DNA of 64,000 nucleotides, taken from positions 620,001 through 684,000 of the forward strand of contig NZ_JAPZSK010000006.1 in the NCBI RefSeq assembly GCF_027531815.1, in the 5' to 3' direction. A program made the translations under genes and the position numbers. This stretch comes from Gemmatimonas sp. Lineage in GTDB: Bacteria; Gemmatimonadota; Gemmatimonadetes; Gemmatimonadales; Gemmatimonadaceae. Shown here in pieces: positions 17,161 through 24,630 of this stretch; the first letter of the stretch is position 1; each line of letters starts with the position of its first letter. The notes under the pieces were generated by a model. It did not search any database, had not been told where the DNA came from, and was given only the letters and a program-made list of their open reading frames with translations.

Positions 17161-19956
17161 TCAATACAGCAGCCGCACCGTCAGCGCCGGCTGGCGCATG
17201 GGGAGGAAGCGGGGCACCATGGCGTACGTGCCGTCGGCACCGCGCCGCAGTCCGTAGTCGAGCACGTTGCTGCGGCCGATCACGTTCAGCACGCTGGCGC
17301 CGAGCTCCACGCGCGTGGTGCCCACCTCGCGCTGCCAGGTGAGCCCCAGGTCGACGTCGATGAGCGCGGGGCGCCGCATGACACCCGGCATGGACACGGG
17401 CAGTTGCGACGTCATGGGTGCCGCGCCGAACAGGTCGTAGTACACCTGACGCAATGCCCATGGCCGTCCCCACACGCCGCGCGTACGGACCGCCATGACG
17501 AGCCCGCGCGCGGGGCTCACTTCACTGGCCAGCAGCACACGGTGCGGCTCCAGCCACGGGGTGGGCTGCAGGCGATCGTCGAAGCGCGACGGATAACGCC
17601 TGACGCTCGAGCCCCCGTCGTATGCCAGTTCGGTGCGCATGGCCTTACCGCGCCATGAGGCCTCACGCAGCAGACGCACCCCGCCGCCGAACGCCGTCCC
17701 ACTCATGGGGCGGATGAACTGCGCGGCGTCGGTCAGCACGTTGGGCGTGAGGCCGGGTCCGTACATCACCCCGTAGTCGAACATGGGGAGTGTGGGATGC
17801 CACCGGGCATAGAGTTCCCCGCGCAGCTCCCAGCCAGGTGCCGGTGCGTAGGCGCCTTCGCCGGCCAGATGCCACGCCTGCGCCACGGGGGCGTTGCCAT
17901 CGCTGGGCAGCCAGAAGCGCACACTCGGCACGAAGGCCACCGGCATGGTGCTCGCCACATCGAACTGATTGACGAACTGATGATAGCCGCCGCCCGCAAC
18001 GCGCCAGGTGAAGGTGCGCGCGTCCCATCGCTGTTCACCGCGCACCGCCAGTCGCGGTTCCGCGTACGTCCGCCCCGTCTGCAGCTGCGTCACGCGCATC
18101 CCCACGTCCAGGAAGTGCGTGGCGGAGAGCTGACGAGTCACATCGGCCACCAGGGTGCCACGAGTGACCACCGTCTTGTACGCGAGCGGCCGCAGCACGC
18201 GATTGGACAGGTCGAGATGCGCGCGATTGTGCACGACCTCCGCCCCGAAGGTGAGGTCGGTACGGGCCCCGCCGCGCACGCGCCACTCGCCCGAGGCCGC
18301 CAGTTCGGTGAGCGCATTGCTCTCGGAGGCCGTGGTCCCCGCCAGTGGTGCGGCATTCATGGCCATGCTGCCACCGTGGCCAAGATCGTACTGCGACGCC
18401 CGCAACTGCACCGACTGCCGTACCCGTGTACCGAGCAGCCACTCATGCGACAGCTGCCCCCCCACGGTACGCTTGTCGTAGCGATCGGCGGTGCGCAGCA
18501 TGCGCCCCGCCCCATCGTCGGCCGCTCCTGCATACGAGACGCCATGCTCATTGAGGAAGGCCGAGGCCGAGAGCGTGTGCGCCACGCCGAACTGCAGACG
18601 CCCGGCGGTGTGCACATCGTGCAGCCGGACGCGTTCGTCACCCACACTGCTGCTGAACGCGGCCCCGTCGAGCCCCGCCATGCCGGGTTGCGCCCCGAAG
18701 TCGCTGAAGCGCGAAAGCAGCACGGGATCGGGCACGCTCCAATGGCGCAGCGCGCGCGTCAGGGCCGGGGGAGCGGTCCACTGCCAGAGTCCCGTGCGCC
18801 CCGCCACCATCACCGTGCCACGCGCGCGCCCCACGGTCACCGGCAGCGACCAGCGACCCGATGCAGCAATGGGGTCCACGTGCACTTCCGCACCGCCCGC
18901 CGACTCGCCGCCCACGGCGTGCTTGAGGTCGATGACCCCGGTGGCGAAGCTTCCCTCGGTGGCGCGATATCCGCTGCGCCGAACGGCGAGTTCGTCGATA
19001 GCGACGGGCGTAACGAGACCAAGCAGCCCCGAGAGCGCCGTGAGATCGTAGAGCGGGATGCCGTCGAGACGCCATGGATGCTCGCCGATATCCCCCCCCT
19101 GCAGGTGCAGATCCGCCGTTCCATCGCGCCGCGAAAGCCCCAGGGGGACCGGCGCGCCGGGCAGGAACAACGACGGCCCCATGAGCGTCCGCCGCGCTAC
19201 ACTGTCCGCCACCAGCGTCGATCCAAGCGTGGCGCTGAACGCGCCGGCGCGCAGCCCGTTCACGATGATGGGACGCGCGACGGCCTCGCTGCGCACGAGC
19301 GGCAACCGCACAAGTCGCGACCCGTTGGGCGGCAGCTCGAATGTCGCACGATACGGGCGATAGCCCACGGCGCGAACCTGCAGTTCGTACGTGCCAGGGC
19401 GCAGCCGCGCAAATGCAAAACCACCGTCGTCGGCTGACAGCACGGCAGCAGGCACCTCGGCCAGCTGCACGCGCGCCTGCGGGAGTGGTTCACCCGACGC
19501 GGCATCCAATACGCGACCGGCAAAGGCGCCCCACGCCGCCGGTTGCTCGGCGCCGGCGATCACCACGTACGTGCCCGACGACAGCCGTACGAAATCGAGA
19601 CCGGCGGCTCTCGTCACGCAGACAAGGGCCTCTTCGGGGAGCACGTCTTCCAACCGACAGGAAATGCGCATGGTGGCCCGCGGCCCCAGCGTGACCGCCT
19701 GCCACACGAGATTGAGCTGCGCCTGGCGTGACAGCGTTTCCAGCGCCTCGACGAGCGGGACGTTGATGAGCGCCAGGGAGAGGCGGGACGGGGCGCGTGT
19801 GGCGGAGGCGCCGGGGCGCGTGTCCTGTGCGTGCAGTGTCGGCGCTCGCCCGGCCCACACAAGGGCACCGGCCATGGCCGCCACGGCACATGCCGACGCG
19901 CCTCGGCGCGTCCGCACACGTCCTGTGATCACCACCGCCGACCGCGTCCCGTTCAC
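17161..19956 (-). CDS. TonB-dependent receptor with STN signalling domain (FecA-type transducer)
   Basis: A 931-residue receptor. The chosen GTG at 19956 overlaps the FecR-like stop in GTGA, which suggests translational coupling; a longer frame to 20016 is less likely. A signal region (ACAVAAMAGALVWAG, cleavage near LHAQ) is followed by an STN domain at about 58-134 (LSLALINVPLVEALETLSRQ), a carboxypeptidase-regulatory-like domain at about 145-215, a plug and a barrel. In FecA-type systems the STN domain touches the FecR-like anti-sigma factor in the periplasm when ligand binds, switching on the cognate ECF sigma factor. Gene order and overlaps here match that logic. The ligand is unknown; the mention of iron in classical systems should not be assumed. 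Confidence 0.87.
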   Translation of the reverse strand: MNGTRSAVVITGRVRTRRGASACAVAAMAGALVWAGRAPTLHAQDTRPGASATRAPSRLSLALINVPLVEALETLSRQAQLNLVWQAVTLGPRATMRISCRLEDVLPEEALVCVTRAAGLDFVRLSSGTYVVIAGAEQPAAWGAFAGRVLDAASGEPLPQARVQLAEVPAAVLSADDGGFAFARLRPGTYELQVRAVGYRPYRATFELPPNGSRLVRLPLVRSEAVARPIIVNGLRAGAFSATLGSTLVADSVARRTLMGPSLFLPGAPVPLGLSRRDGTADLHLQGGDIGEHPWRLDGIPLYDLTALSGLLGLVTPVAIDELAVRRSGYRATEGSFATGVIDLKHAVGGESAGGAEVHVDPIAASGRWSLPVTVGRARGTVMVAGRTGLWQWTAPPALTRALRHWSVPDPVLLSRFSDFGAQPGMAGLDGAAFSSSVGDERVRLHDVHTAGRLQFGVAHTLSASAFLNEHGVSYAGAADDGAGRMLRTADRYDKRTVGGQLSHEWLLGTRVRQSVQLRASQYDLGHGGSMAMNAAPLAGTTASESNALTELAASGEWRVRGGARTDLTFGAEVVHNRAHLDLSNRVLRPLAYKTVVTRGTLVADVTRQLSATHFLDVGMRVTQLQTGRTYAEPRLAVRGEQRWDARTFTWRVAGGGYHQFVNQFDVASTMPVAFVPSVRFWLPSDGNAPVAQAWHLAGEGAYAPAPGWELRGELYARWHPTLPMFDYGVMYGPGLTPNVLTDAAQFIRPMSGTAFGGGVRLLREASWRGKAMRTELAYDGGSSVRRYPSRFDDRLQPTPWLEPHRVLLASEVSPARGLVMAVRTRGVWGRPWALRQVYYDLFGAAPMTSQLPVSMPGVMRRPALIDVDLGLTWQREVGTTRVELGASVLNVIGRSNVLDYGLRRGADGTYAMVPRFLPMRQPALTVRLLY

Positions 19957-21011
19957 GGGCGCGTAATGCGATACCCGCGACTCGTGCGCTCGAACACGAG
20001 TCCCTCCGCGGTGCACAGGTCACCGAGCACGACATCCACCGACGGCGCGCTCGCGTACACCAGCGAGACCGTTGCCGCCACGTCGACGTTGGCGTCATGC
20101 TCGATGCGCACGCCATAGCGGCGGCCCAGCTCGACCAGCACGTCGCCGAGCGGCTCGTCGAACGCGGCCAGCCCGCCGGTCCGCCAGGTGGCCACGCGCG
20201 TGGGGGTCACACTGCGGCGCAGCCACGTGCGCGCGCCCACGGTGACGCCGTCCCCGGCCCCGAGTTCCACTCGCTGTGCGCCAGCGACAACCGCCACCCG
20301 CCCCTCGCTCACATCGACTCGCGTGACGCCACCGGCAGCCTCACGGCGCACGGCGAACTGCGTCCCCAGCACCTGCACCTGCGCGTCGGCCGTGTGCACG
20401 GTGAAGGGGCGTCCGTCACGTTGCACGACAAAGAATGCCTCGCCGGTCAGCCGCACCTCACGCGTCGAGGAGGCCAGCGCAGCGGGCCATCCCAGGCGAC
20501 GGGGAACGGAGAGTTCACTCCCCGCGGCCATCCATACCGTACTCCCCTCCGCCAGCGTCACGGCGCGCGGCGCACCGCCGGCGGGCACCACATGGGTCAC
20601 GCTGCCGGTAGCCCAGCTGCCACCCCCAACCAGCATTCCCGCGAAAGCCGCCGCGGCGGCCCAGCGCCCCCACCGGCCTCGAGACGAGGCCGGTGCGCGT
20701 ACACCGCTCGGTGCCGCCGGCATGACCTCCGTACGCTGCGCCTCCGGTACGCGACCAACAGACCCCTCGTCGCGCACCAATTCGAGCGGTGCGCGCACGT
20801 CGTCGACGTACGGCGCCCGTGCCGGGTCATGCAGGCGAGTCCGCAGGCGCTGCCATGCCGCCTCGTGCTGGGCCACCGACAGCGGGGCCCGCGTGGCAGG
20901 CACGGCACGGTACACGGCGTGCAACTCCCGCGCATCGGGCCGCGCCTCCAGCATGCTCGACAGCTCGGGGTTCATGGACGCTTCCGCGTCGGCATCGTTG
21001 GGCCGGTTCAT
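19953..21011 (-). CDS. FecR-like anti-sigma factor
   Basis: A 352-residue inner-membrane regulator. The ATG at 21011 overlaps the sigma-factor stop in ATGA. The N-terminal 110 residues are cytoplasmic, and one helix spans about 115-131 (GRWAAAAAFAGMLVGGGSW). The periplasmic FecR domain lies at about 147-244 (VTLAEGSTVWMAAGSELSVP, EVRLTGEAFFVVQRDGRPF, VQVLGTQFAVRR). The last 75 residues (FDEPLGDVLVELGRRYGVRI) look like the DUF4974/STN-like tail found in this family. It should hold the ECF sigma factor inactive until the STN receptor signals. Its stop overlaps the receptor start, so all three genes are translated as a coupled unit. Confidence 0.92.
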   Translation of the reverse strand: MNRPNDADAEASMNPELSSMLEARPDARELHAVYRAVPATRAPLSVAQHEAAWQRLRTRLHDPARAPYVDDVRAPLELVRDEGSVGRVPEAQRTEVMPAAPSGVRAPASSRGRWGRWAAAAAFAGMLVGGGSWATGSVTHVVPAGGAPRAVTLAEGSTVWMAAGSELSVPRRLGWPAALASSTREVRLTGEAFFVVQRDGRPFTVHTADAQVQVLGTQFAVRREAAGGVTRVDVSEGRVAVVAGAQRVELGAGDGVTVGARTWLRRSVTPTRVATWRTGGLAAFDEPLGDVLVELGRRYGVRIEHDANVDVAATVSLVYASAPSVDVVLGDLCTAEGLVFERTSRGYRITRP

Positions 21012-21646
21012 GGCAGCCACACCGAGAGCGAGGCCACCAGCGTGCCCACCTCGGCGAGACGCCGCCGCAGCGTGGAGAGCGCAGCCACCAGGTGGTTGTT
21101 CACCGTGCGCGGGGCACACCCCATCGCCGCCGCCACCTCGGCATGCGACAGCCCTTCCACGCGCGAGAGCAGCAGCGCTTCACGCTGGCGGTTGGGGAGT
21201 TCAGTCACCAGCACGGCGACGCGGTCCTGCAACTCCGCTCCCTCGGTGGCGACATCGGGGAGCGCCGCGGCGCGGGGGGCGGCGGCACTGTCAACCGCTG
21301 CGGGGTCGTCGAGCAACCGCGCACGGGTGGTGTCGTCGCGGCGAATGTTGAGCGCGAGATTTCGCACGGTACGGAAGAGCCAGGCCCGAAGGGGGATCTC
21401 CTCGTCGAGACGCTGCCGGCGATCCCAGAGGCGAACGAACGCCTCCTGAACCACATCCTGCGCGACCGCGTCATCTTTGAGGAACGACGACGCGAAGCCA
21501 AGGAGCGGCCCGTGCAGCGCATCGAAGAGCTGGCGGAACGCGTCCTCATCACCGGCGCGAATGGCGGCGGCCTGAGCGGGCGGTACGTCTGAGGGAGAAG
21601 AAGACATGGACGAAGAGGAAACCCGCGACATCGGTTGAATGACCAT
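21008..21646 (-). CDS. ECF-type RNA polymerase sigma factor (FecI-like)
   Basis: A 212-residue sigma-70 family protein of the extracytoplasmic-function type. Region 2 is seen in DEDAFRQLFDALHGPLLGFA and the helix QDVVQEAFVRLWDRR followed by PLRAWLFRTVRNLALN. Region 4 is seen in LPNRQREALLLSRVEGLSHAEVAAAMG followed by TVNNHLVAALSTLRRRL. Three in-frame ATG codons near the start (residues 1, 6 and 14) make the exact N-terminus uncertain; none has a strong ribosome binding site. It lies 54 bp downstream of the glutathione peroxidase gene and overlaps the anti-sigma gene in ATGA. It should direct transcription of its own operon and perhaps of the second receptor gene. Confidence 0.93.
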   Translation of the reverse strand: MVIQPMSRVSSSSMSSSPSDVPPAQAAAIRAGDEDAFRQLFDALHGPLLGFASSFLKDDAVAQDVVQEAFVRLWDRRQRLDEEIPLRAWLFRTVRNLALNIRRDDTTRARLLDDPAAVDSAAAPRAAALPDVATEGAELQDRVAVLVTELPNRQREALLLSRVEGLSHAEVAAAMGCAPRTVNNHLVAALSTLRRRLAEVGTLVASLSVWLP

Positions 21647-21700
21647 GCAACCGGGGTGGTTCCCCCTTTCGGTCTTCCTACGGACGACCCGGCGACCGCG

Positions 21701-22189
21701 TCAGCGACTGCCCAGCGCGGTCTCGATGTCCTTGGCGATCGACTCCGGTGTGGCCGTAGGCGCATACCGGGCAATCACCTGCCCGTCGCGACCGATCAGG
21801 AACTTGGTGAAGTTCCACTTCACCGCGGTGGTCCCAAGCACACCAGGCTCCGCTTCGCGCATCCAGCGCCAGAGGGGGTCGGCCCCGTCGCCGTTCACCT
21901 CGAGCTTGGCCGACATGGGGAACGTCACGTCGTAACGGCTGCTGCAGAAAGCCCCGATCTCCGCCTCGCTGCCCGGCTCCTGATGCCCGAACTGGTCGCA
22001 CGGGCACCCGATGACGGTGAGGCCGCGCGCCTTGTAGTTGCGCCAGAGCTGCTCGAGTCCCGCGTACTGCGGCGTGAAGCCACACATGCTGGCCACGTTC
22101 ACCATCAGCACCACGCGATCCTTGTAGGCGCTGAGGGGCAGTGGGGCGCCGTCGAGCGACACGAGCGAGAAATCGGAGAGCTGGGGCAT
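21701..22189 (-). CDS. Glutathione peroxidase-family thiol peroxidase
   Basis: A 162-residue cytoplasmic peroxidase reducing hydrogen peroxide or organic hydroperoxides. The peroxidatic Cys36 lies in NVASMCGFTPQ. Gln70 lies in CDQFGHQEPG, and Trp125-Asn126 lie in KWNFTKFLI, completing the usual catalytic set. Cys82 in AFCSSRYDVTFP is in the place of the resolving cysteine of thioredoxin-dependent members, so reduction by thioredoxin rather than glutathione is likely. It uses Cys, not selenocysteine. It lies between the AlkC-like gene and the sigma-factor gene on the same strand; a shared stress role is possible but not shown. Confidence 0.94.
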   Translation of the reverse strand: MPQLSDFSLVSLDGAPLPLSAYKDRVVLMVNVASMCGFTPQYAGLEQLWRNYKARGLTVIGCPCDQFGHQEPGSEAEIGAFCSSRYDVTFPMSAKLEVNGDGADPLWRWMREAEPGVLGTTAVKWNFTKFLIGRDGQVIARYAPTATPESIAKDIETALGSR

Positions 22190-22281
22190 GGCGAACCGGA
22201 ACGGGCAGACGGATCAGGAAACGAACGCGCGACAAGCGGGAATCTGGCGACCACCGCCGTGTGGCGGCACTGCCCTGACGC

Positions 22282-23412
22282 TCACTGTGGCGTGGCGGAT
22301 GGCCCGATCGCGAGGTGAAACACCCCCTCGGCAACGGGCTGGCCATTGACCTGCACCACCACGCGATGCGCCCCCGCATAGTACCGACGCGTGGTGATCG
22401 GCCGTACCGCGTGGCGCTTGCGCAGGGTGAGCAACTGCCCCGCTTCCAGTCGGGTCTCCCATCCCTTGAATACCTTGGCCGACGTCTGTCCGTTGGCCTT
22501 GACGTGGTGCACGACATAGTCCACGGTCAGCGCCTGCGGTCCCCCGCCCTGCGACCGGAGCGTGATCGTGAGCCCCACATTGTCGCCGAGCGTGATGTGT
22601 GCAGGCGCAAGCTCGAGCGTGGCGGTTCCGTGCAACGGTTCGGCTCGCCCCCACACGGCGAGAACCGGCGGATACCCTTGCTTCACCAGCGTCCGACTCG
22701 CGTGGCGCAGCAGGGCTCGCCGGTGGGGGGTGGCGTCGGGCAGATGTCGTTCGAGCCAGGCGGCCACCACCAACGGATGATCCTTCGCGATGTCATTGAG
22801 ATGATTCGCGATGCTGCGGCGCACGTACTCGCTGGCATCGTCCTGCAGCGCGGCGAGCAGCGGCAACGAGGGAGACGGGTCGGCGATGAGGTCGCGCAGT
22901 TGCAGCCCCCACGGCAGCCGCGGGCGCGTCCCTTCGCTGACCAGCCGGCGCACGTGCTCACTGTCGTCGTGCACCCACTGTCGCAGGGTGTCGAAGACGA
23001 GGGCGGGGTGCTGTGCGATCAGGGGGCGAATGGCGAATTCGGCCGTGAACCGTTGGGTGATCTCCCGCAGGCAGGAAAGCGCCCGCACCGGCTGGGCCAT
23101 GCCCCGCCGGGCCACGAACTCACCGGCGCCCCACAGGAACCATCCATCCAGCCCCCCGGTCCCGGGAGGCGCCTCGAGCGGCCGCAACGCCCGTTCAAGA
23201 TGGGCGGCCGCGTCATGGAAGTCGGCGGCGAGATACTGTTCGAGTGCATCCGCGATGCACATGGCGCGCGCCTTGAGTTCGAGCGCCGCCAATTGCGGCA
23301 CCACAGCCGCGCAGAACGCGTGGCTGTCGAAGCCGGGGTCATGCCGGGCCAGGTGACCGGCGGCACGGGTCACGACATCCGCATTAATGAAGGTCTTGAA
23401 CGGTTCAGCCAT
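22282..23412 (-). CDS. AlkC-like DNA glycosylase with C-terminal Ig-like domain
   Basis: A 376-residue protein of the HEAT-like-repeat DNA alkylation repair superfamily. The first 240 residues are paired helices (FKTFINADVVTRAAGHL, EYVRRSIANHLNDIAKDHP, LLRHASRTLVKQGYPPVL). The pattern RRSIANHLNDIAKDHP is typical of AlkC/AlkD. The last 120 residues (LELAPAHITLGDNVGLTITL, then VDYVVHHVKANGQ and KVFKGWE) form a predicted immunoglobulin-like beta domain, which distinguishes AlkC from the shorter AlkD. The family excises positively charged alkylated bases such as 3-methyladenine. It is divergent from a small secreted-protein gene, with 57 bp between the starts. Confidence 0.85.
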   Translation of the reverse strand: MAEPFKTFINADVVTRAAGHLARHDPGFDSHAFCAAVVPQLAALELKARAMCIADALEQYLAADFHDAAAHLERALRPLEAPPGTGGLDGWFLWGAGEFVARRGMAQPVRALSCLREITQRFTAEFAIRPLIAQHPALVFDTLRQWVHDDSEHVRRLVSEGTRPRLPWGLQLRDLIADPSPSLPLLAALQDDASEYVRRSIANHLNDIAKDHPLVVAAWLERHLPDATPHRRALLRHASRTLVKQGYPPVLAVWGRAEPLHGTATLELAPAHITLGDNVGLTITLRSQGGGPQALTVDYVVHHVKANGQTSAKVFKGWETRLEAGQLLTLRKRHAVRPITTRRYYAGAHRVVVQVNGQPVAEGVFHLAIGPSATPQ

Positions 23413-23469
23413 GAGTGGTGTAGTTTATCGCGCCAGTCTCAACGCCGTTGCCTCGCACCCGCCCCGCGC

Positions 23470-24015
23470 ATGCGCCACACGCTTCCCCTCCTTGCTGCCG
23501 CCGCCCTGCTCGCGACCGCTCCAGGCACCCCCCTGACGCTGGTCCAGCTGCAGGCGCAAGGGGCGCGGGCATCGGCACCTGCCGGTGCGCGAACGGGCAC
23601 TGGCAGCGGCGGCTCGAAGGGCTCGGCCAGCGAGCCGGCCGAGGCCATAACCGGCAGCTATGCGGGGACGGCCACGGTCCAACTTGGCGACAGTACCATC
23701 GTCGTTCCCGTGAGCTACCAGTTCACCGGCACCGCCCCCGCCATTACCGGCACCGCCATGGTACCGGGTCAGGGCACCGGCGCCATCAGCCACGTGGTGC
23801 GCCAGGGTACCACGCTGCGCTTCCGCGTCACAGCGGGTGAGGGGAAGCTGCTGGAACACAGCGGCACCATTGCCGCCAACGGTGCCATCGAGGGGTTCGT
23901 CAACCTCGACGGCCAGCCGGTGGCCAAGTTCCGCATCGCGCCGGGCGCGCTCCCGGGCAAACCCGCCGTCGCCCCGCCGGCCTCCGGAAAGTCCAAGGGG
24001 CGCGTCACGCCGTAG
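23470..24015 (+). CDS. Small predicted secreted protein of unknown function
   Basis: A 181-residue protein starting at the ATG at 23470. A signal-like stretch (LPLLAAAALLATAPGTPL) is followed by a Gly/Ser/Ala-rich linker to about residue 60. A beta-rich region then runs to about 165 (GTATVQLGDSTIVVPVSY, RFRVTAGEGKLLEHSGTI), and the tail is Pro/Lys-rich. No family is recognised. The open frame extends far upstream across the AlkC gene on the other strand, but that part has no protein-like features. It is convergent with a PqiA-like gene, 39 bp away. A periplasmic location is an inference from the signal-like start. Confidence 0.6.
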   Translation: MRHTLPLLAAAALLATAPGTPLTLVQLQAQGARASAPAGARTGTGSGGSKGSASEPAEAITGSYAGTATVQLGDSTIVVPVSYQFTGTAPAITGTAMVPGQGTGAISHVVRQGTTLRFRVTAGEGKLLEHSGTIAANGAIEGFVNLDGQPVAKFRIAPGALPGKPAVAPPASGKSKGRVTP

Positions 24016-24054
24016 CCCACAGGGTACACAGGCCACCGTCCCCGGGGGCGCTCG

Positions 24055-24555
24055 CTAACGCGCGGTGACCGGCTCGTCGATCTTGAGCGCCTGAAAGGCC
24101 GCGTTGGAGACCAGGCAGTACGCCGTGAAGAAGTAGAACCCCGGCCCCGCGACTGCCGACAGATTGGCGGTCCCCTTGGCGACCAGCAGGGCGATGAGCA
24201 TGCCCACGGCAAAAACGTCGGCCATGGACCACTTGCTGATTGCCTGCACCACGCGGGCGAGGCGGTACGCCACCGGGGTGGACCGCCACACGAAGATGGG
24301 CACCAGCAGGGCAGCCTTCGTGAGCGGGACGAGCACACTGAAGAGCAGAATGAGCCCCGCCACGAAGTCGTTGCCCGACTCGTGCAGGCTGCGAATGGCG
24401 CCCAGCACGCTGCGCGTTTCGTTGGTGAGCTCCCGCTCCGTGCCAAACAGCTCGATGGTGGCGCGAATCGTGAGCACCGGCTCCACCAGTCCGGGCCACA
24501 GCAGGGCCAGCGACAGCAGCGACAGCGCTACGGCAAGCAGGTTCCTTTTGGACAT
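24055..24555 (-). CDS. Paraquat-inducible protein A-like membrane protein
   Basis: A 166-residue membrane protein with four hydrophobic segments (LLAVALSLLSLALLWPGL, FVAGLILLFSVLVPLTKAALLVPIFV, DVFAVGMLIALLVAKG, FYFFTAYCLVSNAAFQAL). The stretch ISKWSMADVFAVGMLIALL matches the conserved W-S-M-x-D-V-F motif of PqiA-family domains. It is a single domain, about half the length of Escherichia coli PqiA, and lacks the zinc-ribbon cysteines. PqiA-type proteins work with MCE proteins in lipid trafficking between membranes, but no MCE gene is nearby, so the role here is open. Confidence 0.78.
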   Translation of the reverse strand: MSKRNLLAVALSLLSLALLWPGLVEPVLTIRATIELFGTERELTNETRSVLGAIRSLHESGNDFVAGLILLFSVLVPLTKAALLVPIFVWRSTPVAYRLARVVQAISKWSMADVFAVGMLIALLVAKGTANLSAVAGPGFYFFTAYCLVSNAAFQALKIDEPVTAR

Positions 24556-24630
24556 GGCACAAGGCTAGCGCACCGGCCGCACCTTGAACACCCGCGTGAC
24601 GAATGCCACCGGTGGCCGTAGCTTGCGCAG

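Noticed and set aside
17081..17473. Longer N-terminus for the TonB receptor at 14768-17080
   Set aside because: The upstream codons overlap the end of the STN receptor gene in another frame and give a basic, Arg/His-rich stretch. The signal peptide starts only at 17080.
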